From the NCBI RefSeq assembly GCF_018408855.1, contig NZ_AP024322.1, positions 2,232,001 through 2,296,000 of the forward strand: a stretch of DNA of 64,000 bases, in the 5' to 3' direction. The translations under genes and the position numbers were made by a program. The notes beneath the pieces are model-generated. The model did not search any database. It was given only the letters and a program-made list of their open reading frames with translations, and was not told where the DNA came from. Positions 1 through 9,725 of this stretch are shown piece after piece (positions within the stretch are counted from its first letter, which is position 1; each line of letters starts with the position of its first letter). The stretch comes from Caballeronia sp. NK8 (GTDB lineage: Bacteria > Pseudomonadota > Gammaproteobacteria > Burkholderiales > Burkholderiaceae).

Positions 1-1
1 C

Positions 2-1237
2 GGCGGCACCGGCCCCGCGACAGGCACCAACGCGACGACCTGCACGCCGGGACCGTGGCACATGGAACGCATGCTGCAGGCCGCCGATGGCTGGCCGGTC
101 AATCTCGGCTTTCTCGGCAAGGGCAACGCGAGCTTGCCGGAACCGTTGATCGAGCAGGTGAAGGCGGGCGCGATCGGTCTGAAGCTGCACGAGGACTGGG
201 GCACGACGCCCGCCGCGATCGACAATTGCCTCACCGTCGCCGACGACACCGACACACAAGTCGCCATTCACACCGACACGCTCAACGAAGCGGGCTTCGT
301 CGAGACGACCATCGCCGCATTCAAGGGCCGCACGATCCACACGTATCACACCGAAGGCGCGGGCGGCGGCCATGCGCCGGACATCATCAAGGTGGCGGGC
401 GAATCGAACGTGCTGCCCTCTTCCACCAATCCGACGCGTCCCTACACCATCAATACGCTCGACGAGCATCTCGACATGCTGATGGTGTGCCATCACCTCG
501 ATCCGTCGATTGCGGAAGACATCGCGTTCGCGGAGTCGCGCATTCGCCGCGAGACGATCGCGGCGGAAGACATCCTGCACGATCTCGGCGCCTTGTCGAT
601 GCTGTCCTCCGATTCGCAGGCGATGGGCCGCGTCGGCGAAGTCATCATCCGCACGTGGCAGACGGCGCACAAGATGAAGGTGCAACGCGGCGCGCTGGCC
701 GAGGACAACTCGCGCAACGACAACTTTCGCGCGAAGCGTTATGTCGCGAAGTACACGATCAATCCGGCGATCACGCATGGCATCGCGCATGAAGTCGGTT
801 CGATCGAGCCGGGCAAGTGGGCCGATATCGTGTTCTGGGAGCCGGCGTTTTTCGGCGTGAAGCCCGCGATGATCGTCAAGGGCGGCATGATCGCGGCCGC
901 GCAGATGGGCGACCCGAACGCCTCGATTCCGACGCCGCAGCCGGTGCATTACCGCGAGATGTTCGCCACGCGCGGCGGCGCGCTCGGCAAGACGTCGCTG
1001 ACGTTCGTGTCGCAACTGGCGGCGGAATCGCGCATCGCGGATCGTTATGGATTGAAAAAGCAGATCGTCGCGGTGAAGAACTGCCGCAATGTGACGAAGG
1101 CCGACATGATTCACAATGCATGGCAGCCGTCCATCAGCGTCGATCCGCAGACCTACCAGGTGATCGCCGATGGGCAATTGCTCACCTGCGATCCCGCCAC
1201 CGTTCTGCCGATGGCGCAGCGCTATTTTCTGTTCTGA
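2..1237 (+). CDS. ureC: Urease subunit alpha (3' part, cut by window start)
   Basis: Catalytic subunit of nickel urease, which hydrolyses urea to ammonia and carbamate in the cytoplasm. The frame is open from base 2, before the first ATG at 62, and begins with the conserved run ending TCTPGPWH, so the gene starts upstream. About 411 of the usual ~570 residues are visible. Seen in order: GLKLHEDWG with the Lys that is carbamylated to bridge the two nickels, the AIHTDT and [11 protein letters not shown] histidine ligands, the mobile-flap Cys-His in MVCHHLD, and the Asp ligand in SSDSQAMG. All key residues are intact. It is followed directly by ureE, ureF and ureG. Confidence 0.97.
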   Translation, partial: GGTGPATGTNATTCTPGPWHMERMLQAADGWPVNLGFLGKGNASLPEPLIEQVKAGAIGLKLHEDWGTTPAAIDNCLTVADDTDTQVAIHTDTLNEAGFVETTIAAFKGRTIHTYHTEGAGGGHAPDIIKVAGESNVLPSSTNPTRPYTINTLDEHLDMLMVCHHLDPSIAEDIAFAESRIRRETIAAEDILHDLGALSMLSSDSQAMGRVGEVIIRTWQTAHKMKVQRGALAEDNSRNDNFRAKRYVAKYTINPAITHGIAHEVGSIEPGKWADIVFWEPAFFGVKPAMIVKGGMIAAAQMGDPNASIPTPQPVHYREMFATRGGALGKTSLTFVSQLAAESRIADRYGLKKQIVAVKNCRNVTKADMIHNAWQPSISVDPQTYQVIADGQLLTCDPATVLPMAQRYFLF

Positions 1238-1243
1238 GTGCCC

Positions 1244-1849
1244 ATGCGTACCATCGACAAACGTCTGACCGCCAAGCTCGCGCCCGTGCTCGTGAAGCGC
1301 GCGCCCACCCTGACCCTGCCGTTCGATGCGCGCGGCAAGAGCCGTCTCGCCGCCACGCTCGACAACGGCGAGGAAGTGGCCCTCGTGATGCCGCGCGGCA
1401 CCGTGCTCGCGGACGGCGACATGCTCGTCGCGGATGACGGCGGCTTCGTGCGTGTGGTCGCGGCGGCGGAGGACGTGCTCGTCGTGCGCGCGTCGAGCGT
1501 GCGGCTTCTGACACGCGCTGCGTATCATCTCGGCAACCGGCATACGCCGGTGGAAATCGGCGCGGACTATCTGAAGCTCGAAGCCGATCCCGTGCTCGAA
1601 GACATGCTGAAGCGCCTCTCCGTGCTCGTCGCGCATGAGTCGCAGCCGTTCCAGCCCGAGACGGGCGCGTATGGCGGCGGCCACAAGCACGGCCACGACG
1701 AGACCTTCAGCGAGGACTACGCGCTCGCGCAGAAGGTCTTCGACGAGCATCACGGGCATGATCATTCGCACGACCACGATCATTCGTCGTGCGGGCATGA
1801 CCATAGTCACGACCACGACCATCATCATCACGGCCATGCACATCGCTGA
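1244..1849 (+). CDS. ureE: Urease accessory protein UreE, nickel metallochaperone
   Basis: UreE delivers Ni2+ to the urease activation complex. The 201-residue product has the conserved HLGNRH segment at about 95-100. From about residue 147 it has a His/Asp tail with roughly twenty histidines, the usual nickel-storing C-terminus. I chose the ATG at 1244 (MRTIDKR); a GTG at 1238, immediately after the ureC stop, is in the same frame and would add two residues. The 3' end overlaps the start of ureF by 14 bases, which suggests translational coupling. Confidence 0.95.
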   Translation: MRTIDKRLTAKLAPVLVKRAPTLTLPFDARGKSRLAATLDNGEEVALVMPRGTVLADGDMLVADDGGFVRVVAAAEDVLVVRASSVRLLTRAAYHLGNRHTPVEIGADYLKLEADPVLEDMLKRLSVLVAHESQPFQPETGAYGGGHKHGHDETFSEDYALAQKVFDEHHGHDHSHDHDHSSCGHDHSHDHDHHHHGHAHR

Positions 1850-2516
1850 GCTGACGGCGCTGCTGCATCTCGCGTCGCCGGCGTTGCCGATCGGCGCGTT
1901 CAGCTATTCGCAAGGCCTCGAAGCGGCGATCGAGCACGGTCTGATCCACGACGGCGACAGTGCGCGCGACTGGATCGCGAGCGGCTTGAACAACGTGCTC
2001 GCGCGCGGCGAATTGCCGTTGCTCGCGCATCAGATCAGGCACTGGCGTTCGCACGATGCAGCCGCTTTGCTCCACGCGAACGATGAATACATCGCGAGCC
2101 GCGAATCGGCGGAACTCAGACGCGAAACCGAGCAAATGGGCTGGTCGCTCGCGCAACTGTGTGCATCGCTCGAATGGGGCGACGCGGCACGCCGCGCGAC
2201 GCTCGCCGCGATCAAGCCGATCGCGCAACCGACCGCCTTCGCATTCGCCGCGTTCGCGCACGACGCGGCACCCGAAGCCGCGCTTGCGGCGTATGCGTTC
2301 AGTTGGGTCGAGAATCAGGCGGCGGCCGCGCTCAAGGCCGTGCCGCTCGGCCAGCTCGCGGGGCAGCGCATCATCGTCGCGTTGCGCGAGCCGATCGAAG
2401 CCGCCGTGCGCCGCGCGCTCGCTACATCGCCTGAACAGATCAATACCTTCGCGCCGCAGCTCGGCATTCTGTCGGCGCGGCATGAATCGCAATACTCGCG
2501 GCTTTTCCGCTCCTGA
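1836..2516 (+). CDS. ureF: Urease accessory protein UreF
   Basis: UreF acts in the UreD-UreF-UreG complex that inserts nickel into apo-urease. The protein is 226 residues and opens with the family signature [18 protein letters not shown]; the all-helical sequence and length fit UreF. The frame is open further upstream, but the signature begins at the ATG at 1836, inside the end of ureE, so that start is preferred. ureG follows after 11 bases. Confidence 0.95.
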   Translation: MHIAELTALLHLASPALPIGAFSYSQGLEAAIEHGLIHDGDSARDWIASGLNNVLARGELPLLAHQIRHWRSHDAAALLHANDEYIASRESAELRRETEQMGWSLAQLCASLEWGDAARRATLAAIKPIAQPTAFAFAAFAHDAAPEAALAAYAFSWVENQAAAALKAVPLGQLAGQRIIVALREPIEAAVRRALATSPEQINTFAPQLGILSARHESQYSRLFRS

Positions 2517-2527
2517 GACGATATTCC

Positions 2528-3178
2528 ATGAACGCTCCCGCTTATTCTTCCGCCGCCCGCCGAACCAAGAAACTGCCGCCGTTGCGCGTGGGCGTGGGCG
2601 GGCCGGTGGGTTCCGGCAAGACCACGCTGCTCGAAATGCTCTGCAAGGCGATGCGCGAGAAATACGATCTCGTCGCCATCACCAACGATATCTATACGAA
2701 GGAAGATCAGCGCCTGCTGACCGTCGCGGGCGCGCTGCCGGCCGAGCGCATCATGGGCGTCGAAACGGGCGGCTGCCCGCATACGGCGATCCGCGAGGAT
2801 GCGTCGATCAATCTCGAAGCCGTGGATCGCATGGTGTCGAAGTTTCCGGATGCGGATATCGTGTTCATCGAATCGGGCGGCGATAACCTCGCGGCGACGT
2901 TCAGCCCGGAGTTGTCCGACCTGACGATTTACGTGATCGATGTCGCGGGCGGCGAGAAGATTCCGCGCAAGGGCGGGCCGGGGATCACGAAGTCGGATCT
3001 GCTCGTGATCAACAAGACGGATCTCGCGCCTTATGTCGGCGCGAATCTCGATGTGATGGCAAGCGATGCGAAGAAGATGCGCGGAGAGAGGCCGTTCGTG
3101 ATGTGCAATCTGAAGGCGCTCGAAGGGCTGGAGGCGGTGGTTGGGTTTATTGAGAAGAAGGGACTGCTCGTCGCGTGA
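2528..3178 (+). CDS. ureG: Urease accessory GTPase UreG
   Basis: SIMIBI-class GTPase that powers nickel insertion. The 216-residue protein has a P-loop GPVGSGKT at about 25-32, the invariant Cys-Pro-His metal site in ETGGCPHTA, the ESGGDNL switch region and the guanine-specificity motif NKTD. Length and motifs are complete. It ends the urease operon in this window and converges on waaA with only nine bases between the two stops. Confidence 0.97.
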   Translation: MNAPAYSSAARRTKKLPPLRVGVGGPVGSGKTTLLEMLCKAMREKYDLVAITNDIYTKEDQRLLTVAGALPAERIMGVETGGCPHTAIREDASINLEAVDRMVSKFPDADIVFIESGGDNLAATFSPELSDLTIYVIDVAGGEKIPRKGGPGITKSDLLVINKTDLAPYVGANLDVMASDAKKMRGERPFVMCNLKALEGLEAVVGFIEKKGLLVA

Positions 3179-3187
3179 CCAACGCGC

Positions 3188-4501
3188 TCACTTCTCCCCC
3201 TCTTCCAGCAACGCCCCCAGCACACTCACCGTGCGCTCCGTCGCGCCGCGATGCCGCGCCGCGAATGCCGACGCCGCCGCGCTCATCGCCAGGCGCCGGG
3301 CGCGGTCGCTGAAAATCTCGCGCAGGCCGCGCGCGAGATCCTGCGGGTCCTGCACGCGCAGCGCGGCGCCCGCCGCGATCGCGTCGTTGGTCGCCTGCGT
3401 GAAATTGAACGTGTGCGGCCCGATCAGCACCGGCACGCCCGCCGCGCAGGCCTCGATCAGATTCTGCCCGCCGAGCGGCAACAGACTTCCGCCGATGAAC
3501 GCGAGATCCGCCGCCGCGTAATACGCGCCGAGCTCGCCCATCGAATCGCCGAGCAGCACCTGCACGCTCGCCGGCAGCGGTTCCGGCACATCCGCGCCCG
3601 ATCCCGCCGCGACGGGCTTCGGCGCCCACACCGAGCGCCGCGCGCTCGTCAGCCCCAGGCTCGAAATCAGCGCGGACACTTCATCGAAACGCTGCGGATG
3701 ACGCGGCACCAGAATCAGCAGCGCATTCGGCACGTTCAGCGCCGCGAACGCGCGCAGCACCAGCGTCTCTTCACCCTCGCGCGTGCTGGCCGCCACCCAC
3801 ACCGGCCGATCGCCGATCGCCGCGCGCCACGCCTGACCGCGCGCGACCAATTCGGGCGGCGCGGTCATGTCGAATTTGAGATTGCCGAGCACGGCGACAT
3901 TGCGCGCGCCGAGCGCGGTGAGTCGTTCGGCGTCGGACGGCGTCTGCGCGAGCACGCGCGAAAAGCCGCCGAACACTTCGCGCACGGCGCGCCCGAACTT
4001 CGCCGCGCGCCGGTACGAACGCTCGGACATGCGTGCATTCGTCAGCACGAGCGGCACGTCGGCGCGCTTGCATTCGTCGATGAGCGTCGGCCAGACTTCC
4101 GTCTCCATCACGATGCCGAGCGACGGCCGCCACGCGCGCAGAAAGCGCCGCACGAGCACCGGCAGATCGTAGGGTAGATAGCTGCGCAGCACGCGATCGC
4201 CGAACAGTTCGACGCCCGTCGCGCGGCCGCTCGGCGTCATGTGCGTGAGCAGCACGCGCGCCTCGGGATGCGCCTTCAGCAAGGCGTCGATGAGCGGTTG
4301 CGCCGCGCGCGTCTCGCCGACCGATACCGCGTGCACCCAGATGAGCGGCGCGAGATCGTCGGCGCGGCGCGGGGCGACCCGCCCGAAGCGCTCGCCGATA
4401 TGCTCGCGGTAACCGCGCTCCTTGCGCGAGCGGATATAGAGCCGCAGCACCGCGAGCGGCGCGACGATCCACCAGAGCGCCCGGTAGACGCGTCTGAGCA
4501 C
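3188..4501 (-). CDS. waaA: 3-deoxy-D-manno-octulosonic acid (Kdo) transferase
   Basis: GT30 enzyme that adds Kdo to lipid IVA at the cytoplasmic face of the inner membrane. Starting from a GTG at 4501 the product is 437 residues, a normal length. It begins with a hydrophobic anchor (ALWWIVAPLAVLRLY) and the YREHIGERFGR segment, and later shows VHAVSVGET, VLLTHMTPSGR and the donor-site PLGGQNLIEACAAGVPV. The frame is open to 4687, but that extension overlaps the end of the next gene and looks non-native. The downstream-most member of a minus-strand waaC-KdoO-waaA order. Confidence 0.94.
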   Translation of the reverse strand: MLRRVYRALWWIVAPLAVLRLYIRSRKERGYREHIGERFGRVAPRRADDLAPLIWVHAVSVGETRAAQPLIDALLKAHPEARVLLTHMTPSGRATGVELFGDRVLRSYLPYDLPVLVRRFLRAWRPSLGIVMETEVWPTLIDECKRADVPLVLTNARMSERSYRRAAKFGRAVREVFGGFSRVLAQTPSDAERLTALGARNVAVLGNLKFDMTAPPELVARGQAWRAAIGDRPVWVAASTREGEETLVLRAFAALNVPNALLILVPRHPQRFDEVSALISSLGLTSARRSVWAPKPVAAGSGADVPEPLPASVQVLLGDSMGELGAYYAAADLAFIGGSLLPLGGQNLIEACAAGVPVLIGPHTFNFTQATNDAIAAGAALRVQDPQDLARGLREIFSDRARRLAMSAAASAFAARHRGATERTVSVLGALLEEGEK

Positions 4502-4533
4502 CGTCGCCGATGCGCCCGGAGAAGCCGCGCCGC

Positions 4534-5418
4534 TCAAACGAGCGCCCGGCCCTTCAGGCGCTCGAGAATGCCGAGCGGCGCGCACTCGGGACGCGCCATC
4601 GCCTTGACGGGCAAAAAGAAGGTCTGCTCCATCATGAACTGGCCGGACATCACCGCGTGCGAAGTGTGATCGGAGAAGCAGACCCACACCGAGCCGGGCG
4701 GAAACGGCATGGTCTCCTGCGGCGAAGTCTTCTGATAGTCGAGATCGGCCTTCATTGCGTCATGCAGATGCAGCATCAGATGGTCGTACTCGCTGCGCGG
4801 CGATTTCGTGACATGCAGCAGATTCATGAGCCACGCGGAGCCGGGCATCTGCGCCTTGATGCCGGGCAGGAAGCGCTGCGCCATGTCCTCGAACGGTTCG
4901 CCCACGCGCCAGACGCGCGGCGCGCCTTTCGGGTTGATGTTCGTGAACACGCGCAGGATGCGCTCGCCGTAGTTCGGCCGCGACGGGAAGGCATCGACGT
5001 GCAGGCGGCTGTCGTCCTTGCGCCAGGAGGTCTCGCGCGTTTCGACCTGATGCAGCCGAAGACTCGTGGGCGCGGCCCGCAGCGTGCCGTCGTACTCGGG
5101 AAAGAGCCCGTCGACGAGCGAGCGCGCATGATCCTGATAACGCTTGATGAGCGAGCGCACCGCCGATTGCATCACGTTGTCGCCGAGCACGCCGGCAAGC
5201 GCGCCGCCGTTGGGCGCGAGGCTGATGTTCTTGCGCTTCGGGTCCGCGATCTGCGGATCGAGCAGCGCGACTTCGCCGCCTTCGATCGGAAACCGCAGAT
5301 TGGGGAAATACAGCACCTTGCCGTTTTCGACGCCGGCAAGGAGCGTCTCGCGCGGCAAGGACAAATTCTTGCCCTGCCAATCGCCCGACGCGACTTCGAT
5401 GATTTGAGATTCCGTCAT
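4534..5418 (-). CDS. kdoO: Kdo hydroxylase (Fe(II)/2-oxoglutarate-dependent)
   Basis: Recognised as a KdoO-type dioxygenase, which hydroxylates the outer Kdo of lipid A-core at C3 to give Ko, a modification known from Burkholderia and Yersinia. The start MTESQII (5418) gives 294 residues; a GTG at 5469 in the same frame is an alternative that would nearly abut the waaC stop. The iron ligands appear as the HxD pair LHVDAFPS (His140, Asp142) and a distal His in SDHTSHAV (about 251-254). A 2-oxoglutarate-binding Arg is likely among those in NYGERILRV. Its position between waaC and waaA supports a lipid A/core role. Confidence 0.85.
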   Translation of the reverse strand: MTESQIIEVASGDWQGKNLSLPRETLLAGVENGKVLYFPNLRFPIEGGEVALLDPQIADPKRKNISLAPNGGALAGVLGDNVMQSAVRSLIKRYQDHARSLVDGLFPEYDGTLRAAPTSLRLHQVETRETSWRKDDSRLHVDAFPSRPNYGERILRVFTNINPKGAPRVWRVGEPFEDMAQRFLPGIKAQMPGSAWLMNLLHVTKSPRSEYDHLMLHLHDAMKADLDYQKTSPQETMPFPPGSVWVCFSDHTSHAVMSGQFMMEQTFFLPVKAMARPECAPLGILERLKGRALV

Positions 5419-5470
5419 TGTGTCTACGACCTTGAGTTGTCCGCGCACGGCGCCGCGCACGATGGACACG

Positions 5471-6466
5471 CTACAGCAGGCCGAAGCCCGCGAGCGCGGT
5501 CTTGACTTCGGAGAGCGTCGGATGCCGGCTCGCGTCGCCGAGATTGACCACCTGCGGCGACCAGTAGCCGCCGGTGCGCCATGCGGTCGAGAAATTGTAC
5601 AACTCGACGGTCGGACGCTTCAGCGCCGCGGCAATATGCACCAAGCCCGTATCGACGCCGACGGTCGCAGCAGCCCCGTCGATCAGTCCAACGACCGCGG
5701 GCAGCGACATCTTCGGCGGCACGATCGCGGCCGCGCCGAACTCCTTCGCGAGCTTTTCGCTCGTTTCGCGTTCGGCGTCGCTGCCCCACGGCAGCACGAT
5801 CGATGCACCGCGCGTCACGAGCGCCTGTCCGAGTTCGATCCACGCGGCTTCGGGCCATTGCTTGTCGGCGCGCGAGGTGGCGTGCACGAACACGACATAC
5901 GGCACCGGCAGGTTCAGCCCGAGCTCGGAGACGGCGAGCGTCGCGCGTCGTGTGTCGAGGCCGAAGTCGATGTCGTCGGTCATCTGCGGCTTCGGCAGAT
6001 CGAGCGCCGCCGCCACCAGTTGCCGCGTGCGCTCGACCACATGCGTGCGCGGCTCGATCGGCACGCGCCGGTCGTAGAAGAAGCGCACGGGCCATTCGTA
6101 ACCCGCGCCGTCCGTCCGGTTGCCGAGGCCGACGAGCGGCCCGCGCGCCCAGCTCCCGACCCACGCGGTCTTGATGAGCCCCTGGCAGTCGATCACAAGA
6201 TCGTATTTCTCGGCGGCGAGCTCGCGCTTGAACTTGCCGATCTCGCGCCAGTTCGCGGGCGATGTGAACGCGCGTCGCCAGCGCCTGAGCGAAAACGGAA
6301 TCGCGCGGCGCACGCCGTGAACCAGTTCGACGAGACTCGCGAAGCTTTCCTCGACGAGCCAGTCGATCTGCGCATCGGGATAGCGGCGGCGGATGTCGGC
6401 GATGGCCGGCATGTTGTGGACGACGTCGCCGAGCGACGACACGCGGACGATCAGGATCTTTTGCAC
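5471..6466 (-). CDS. waaC: Lipopolysaccharide heptosyltransferase I
   Basis: GT9 enzyme that transfers the first heptose from ADP-heptose to Kdo2-lipid A. From the GTG at 6466 the protein is 331 residues and begins KILIVRVSSLGDVVHNMPA, the typical N-terminal Rossmann strand and loop. The C-terminal half has the ADP-heptose site GVDTGLVHIAAALKRPTVELY. An upstream extension to 6535 is open but adds an unlikely leader. It precedes KdoO and waaA on the same strand. Confidence 0.94.
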   Translation of the reverse strand: MQKILIVRVSSLGDVVHNMPAIADIRRRYPDAQIDWLVEESFASLVELVHGVRRAIPFSLRRWRRAFTSPANWREIGKFKRELAAEKYDLVIDCQGLIKTAWVGSWARGPLVGLGNRTDGAGYEWPVRFFYDRRVPIEPRTHVVERTRQLVAAALDLPKPQMTDDIDFGLDTRRATLAVSELGLNLPVPYVVFVHATSRADKQWPEAAWIELGQALVTRGASIVLPWGSDAERETSEKLAKEFGAAAIVPPKMSLPAVVGLIDGAAATVGVDTGLVHIAAALKRPTVELYNFSTAWRTGGYWSPQVVNLGDASRHPTLSEVKTALAGFGLL

Positions 6467-6544
6467 GCTGAGATGGGGAGGCGCGGACTGCGCGGCGGAA
6501 GTGAGCGGGAAAACGGGGATTTTAGCGCGGCGCACGCGTCACAT

Positions 6545-6578
6545 AAGCAAAAAACGGCACGGTCGCAAAACCGTGCCG
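6545..6578 (-). terminator. Intrinsic terminator after the PMM/PGM gene
   Basis: A 9-bp inverted repeat, CGGCACGGT (6555-6563) and ACCGTGCCG (6570-6578), with a 6-base loop. Read on the minus strand the stem is followed by TTTTTTGC. It lies 26 bases past the stop of the mutase gene, so it should separate that transcript from waaC. Confidence 0.85.
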
Positions 6579-6603
6579 CTTTATCATCCACTGCGCAAGC
6601 CGT

Positions 6604-8004
6604 TCAGAACGGCAACTTCGCGTCCGGCTTCTCCGCCATGATCACCCGGCGAAAATCTTCCTGAATGCGCTTGAGCGCCGCGTCGCTATCCGCTTCGAAG
6701 CGCATCACGACGACCGGCGTCGTATTCGACGAGCGCGCCAGTCCGAACCCATCGGGGTATTCCACGCGCAAACCATCGATCGTCAGCACATCGTCCGCGC
6801 CGGTGAACTTCGCGTTCTGTTGCAGCTTCGCGATCAGCGCAAAGTTTTCGCCCTCTTCCAGCTTCAACTGCAACTCGGGCGTCGACAGCGAATTTGGCAG
6901 ATCGTTGAGCAGCTTGCTCGGGTCCGCCACGCGCGAGAGGATTTCCAGCATGCGCGCGCCGGTGTACAGGCCGTCGTCGAAGCCATACCAGCGATCCTTG
7001 AAGAACACGTGGCCGCTCATCTCGCCCGCGAGCGGCGCGCCCGTCTCGCGCAACTTCGCCTTCACGAGCGAATGGCCGGTCTTCCACATCACCGGTTCGC
7101 CGCCCTGCTCGCGCACCCACTTCGCCAGATTGCGCGTGCACTTCACGTCATAAATGATCTGGCCGCCCTTGTTGCGCGACAGCACTTCCTGCGCGAACAG
7201 CATCAACTGGCGATCCGGATAGATGACCTGCCCGTCCTTGGTCACGACGCCGAGACGATCACCGTCGCCATCGAATGCGAAGCCGACTTCGGCATCCGTT
7301 TCCTTGAGCGCCTTGATCACGTCCTGCAGGTTTTCCGGATGCGCCGGGTCCGGGTGATGGTTCGGGAAGGTGCCGTCGATGTCCGTGAACAGTTCGACCA
7401 GCTCGCAGCCGAGCGCCTTGAACAGCTTCGGCGCGAGCCCGCCCGCGACGCCGTTGCCCGTGTCGACGACGATCTTCATCGGGCGCACCGGCTTCACGTC
7501 CGACACGATGCGGTCGAGATACATCTGCGATACGTCGAACTCGGTGTACGAGCCTTCGCCCGTCGTGAAGTCGCTGTCGACGATGCGCTTGTACAAGCCC
7601 TGAATCTGATCGCCGTAGATCGCCGCGCCGCGCAGCACCATCTTGAAACCGTTGTAGTCCGGCGGATTGTGGCTGCCCGTCACGACCATGCACGAATCCA
7701 CGCGCCGCTCGCCAGAAGGCAACGGCAGCGGCACGCTCGCCGCGAAGTAGCCGACCGGCGTGGGCACCATGCCGACATCGACGACATCGACACCCGCCGC
7801 GCGCAAGCCCTCGGCGAGCGCGCCGACGAGTTCGGGACCCGACAGACGCCCGTCGCGCGCGACCACGACCGAGTCGCCGCCTTGGCTTTTGATCTCGCTG
7901 CCGAAGGCCTGGCCGATGCTCTTCGCAACGTCCTTGTCGACCGTCTTGCCGACGATACCGCGAATGTCGTAGGCCTTGAAGATGGATTGGGATACTTGGC
8001 TCAT
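6604..8004 (-). CDS. Phosphomannomutase/phosphoglucomutase (AlgC type)
   Basis: Alpha-D-phosphohexomutase of 466 residues that interconverts 6- and 1-phosphates of mannose and glucose, feeding GDP-mannose and UDP-glucose synthesis. The phosphoserine loop is VVTGSHNPP (Ser111), the metal loop DGDGDR (245-250), the sugar loop GEMSGH, and the C-terminal phosphate-binding segment RSSNTTP. It is probably shared by the LPS and exopolysaccharide genes of this window, since manC (23666) makes the next product. Transcribed away from the flippase gene and closed by its own terminator. The symbol is left empty because manB and algC cannot be told apart. Confidence 0.93.
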   Translation of the reverse strand: MSQVSQSIFKAYDIRGIVGKTVDKDVAKSIGQAFGSEIKSQGGDSVVVARDGRLSGPELVGALAEGLRAAGVDVVDVGMVPTPVGYFAASVPLPLPSGERRVDSCMVVTGSHNPPDYNGFKMVLRGAAIYGDQIQGLYKRIVDSDFTTGEGSYTEFDVSQMYLDRIVSDVKPVRPMKIVVDTGNGVAGGLAPKLFKALGCELVELFTDIDGTFPNHHPDPAHPENLQDVIKALKETDAEVGFAFDGDGDRLGVVTKDGQVIYPDRQLMLFAQEVLSRNKGGQIIYDVKCTRNLAKWVREQGGEPVMWKTGHSLVKAKLRETGAPLAGEMSGHVFFKDRWYGFDDGLYTGARMLEILSRVADPSKLLNDLPNSLSTPELQLKLEEGENFALIAKLQQNAKFTGADDVLTIDGLRVEYPDGFGLARSSNTTPVVVMRFEADSDAALKRIQEDFRRVIMAEKPDAKLPF

Positions 8005-8462
8005 GAGATGGCTACCTCTTCTCTATTAATTGATGGATTCTCGGCGATGCAGCCATGAGGGCGTGCAGGTCGTGACGGTGGGCGCGCCGCTGCTGCGGGA
8101 AACGCGCGAACGACTGCCAGATGACGTATCGAATTCTGCCTATGCGTCTGATAAATCAACACGAAAGATACATTTGGATGCAATGGATGCAGAACCGGAG
8201 CGGCGGGCGGCGAGTGTGCTGCGTGATCGCACTTATAATCGCTGTCTTTCAGCGCTCTCGGGATTGCCGCGCGCCGGAACAAACCCAGTTCAAGCCTGCG
8301 CGTTCATTCTAATCCAATGCTCAAACGCTCTTTCGCCTCGATGCCTTCGAATGAGGCGCGTCCGCGCGCAAACACACAAAAGTTGACGGATGACGCCCAT
8401 TTTTCAGGTCATCAGGTTTCGGTAGCACGCCGCGTGCCCATTTGCACGGCGGGACTGATCGA
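8005..8462. promoter_or_regulatory. Divergent intergenic region between mutase and flippase genes
   Basis: 458 bases between two outward-facing genes, with A+T-richer stretches near 8025-8040 and 8150-8175. It should hold both promoters, but I could not place a convincing -35/-10 pair or operator. No ORF here looks real. Confidence 0.4.
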
Positions 8463-9725
8463 ATGAAGGCACTGACGCGCTCCGGCAATCCGGACGTCGC
8501 CCGCGCGCTCGCCAATATCGTGTGGCTCGGGCTCGAGCGGCTCACGCAGATCGCCGTCGCCATCGTCATTTCGGGCCTGCTCGCGCGCTATCTCGGCCCC
8601 GATGACTTCGGCAAATGGCAATACGCGAACACGCTCTTGCTCGTGATCGCGCCGATCACCTGGGTGTGCGGCGCGGAGATTCTCGTGCCGACGATCGTCA
8701 ACCGCCCGCCCGCCGAAACCGGCGCGGTGCTCGGCAGCGCGTTCGTGCTGCGCATGGGCGTCTCGGTCGTCGCGCTCGCGCTCACCTGGACGTGGATCGC
8801 GGCGGGCGGCACCGATCCGATGGTCGGGCTGATGCTCGCCGGTCTCGCCGTCACGCTGCTGTTTCGCGAGCCGTTCATCGGCGTCGTGAATTCGTGGCTG
8901 CAAAGTCTCACGTATAGCAAGCCGCAACTCATCGCGAGCATGGCCGCCGCCATCGTCAAGGCGGCGCTCGTGTTCGCGCTGGTGCGCGCAGCAGCCGCGG
9001 CGCCGGGCTTCGGCTGGCTCTGGGCGCTCGAGGCCGCGGCGATCAGCGCCGCGCTCGTCGTGTACTACATGCGCCGTCACGGCGGCAAGCTCGGCTGGCG
9101 TGTCGATCGCGCGCTGTTCCGGCATTTCGCGAGCGCAGGCACGGTGTTCTGGCTCGGGCTCATCTGCATGTATCTGTTCCTGAAGCTCGACCGGCTGATG
9201 CTCGCGCATCGCGTATCGTTCGCCGAACTCGGGCTGTACTCCGCCGCGCAGCAGTTGAACGAGAACTGGATCGCGCTCGCGCTGATGCTCTCGCAGACCA
9301 TCGCGCCGGCGTTCATCTATCGCGTGCAGGAAACCGCGCGCCTCAGACGCAACCTCGTGCGCCTGTTCGCGATGACCGCCGCGCTGATGATCGCGGGCGC
9401 CGCCGTCCTCGACGCGCTCGCGGGCTTCATCATCGCGCGCGTGTTCGGGCCGAACTATGCCGGCGCCGCCGATATCTTCCGCTGGGCCGTGTGGCTTTCC
9501 GTGCCGGCGGGCATCGAGGCGATCGGCAATCTCGTCGTGCTGAAATATCAGGCGAAGTACGTGCTGTTGTCGAAATGGCTGCTCGCGCTCGCGGTCGCGT
9601 TCGCGGTGAACTGGTTCGCGATTCGCCGCTTCGAAGGTTACGGCGCGCTGCTCGGTCTCGCGGCGGGTTATGTCGCGGCGGCGTCGGTGAACTTCTACTA
9701 CATTCGCTTCCGGCTGCGCGCATGA
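8463..9725 (+). CDS. Wzx-type polysaccharide flippase (MATE/MOP superfamily)
   Basis: A 420-residue integral membrane protein with about twelve predicted hydrophobic helices. It resembles the Wzx/RfbX group, which flips undecaprenyl-diphosphate-linked sugar units across the inner membrane. The N-terminal NIVWLGLERLTQIAVAIVIS and ARYLGPDDFGKWQYA segments fit that family. The ATG at 8463 is preferred to a TTG at 8442. Its stop overlaps the next start in an ATGA. First gene of a run with two glycosyltransferases, galE and an initiating transferase, so it probably serves an O-antigen-like glycan. Confidence 0.85.
   Translation: MKALTRSGNPDVARALANIVWLGLERLTQIAVAIVISGLLARYLGPDDFGKWQYANTLLLVIAPITWVCGAEILVPTIVNRPPAETGAVLGSAFVLRMGVSVVALALTWTWIAAGGTDPMVGLMLAGLAVTLLFREPFIGVVNSWLQSLTYSKPQLIASMAAAIVKAALVFALVRAAAAAPGFGWLWALEAAAISAALVVYYMRRHGGKLGWRVDRALFRHFASAGTVFWLGLICMYLFLKLDRLMLAHRVSFAELGLYSAAQQLNENWIALALMLSQTIAPAFIYRVQETARLRRNLVRLFAMTAALMIAGAAVLDALAGFIIARVFGPNYAGAADIFRWAVWLSVPAGIEAIGNLVVLKYQAKYVLLSKWLLALAVAFAVNWFAIRRFEGYGALLGLAAGYVAAASVNFYYIRFRLRA

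Noticed and set aside
6820..8058. 412-codon ORF on the plus strand
   Set aside because: Antisense shadow of the PMM/PGM gene.
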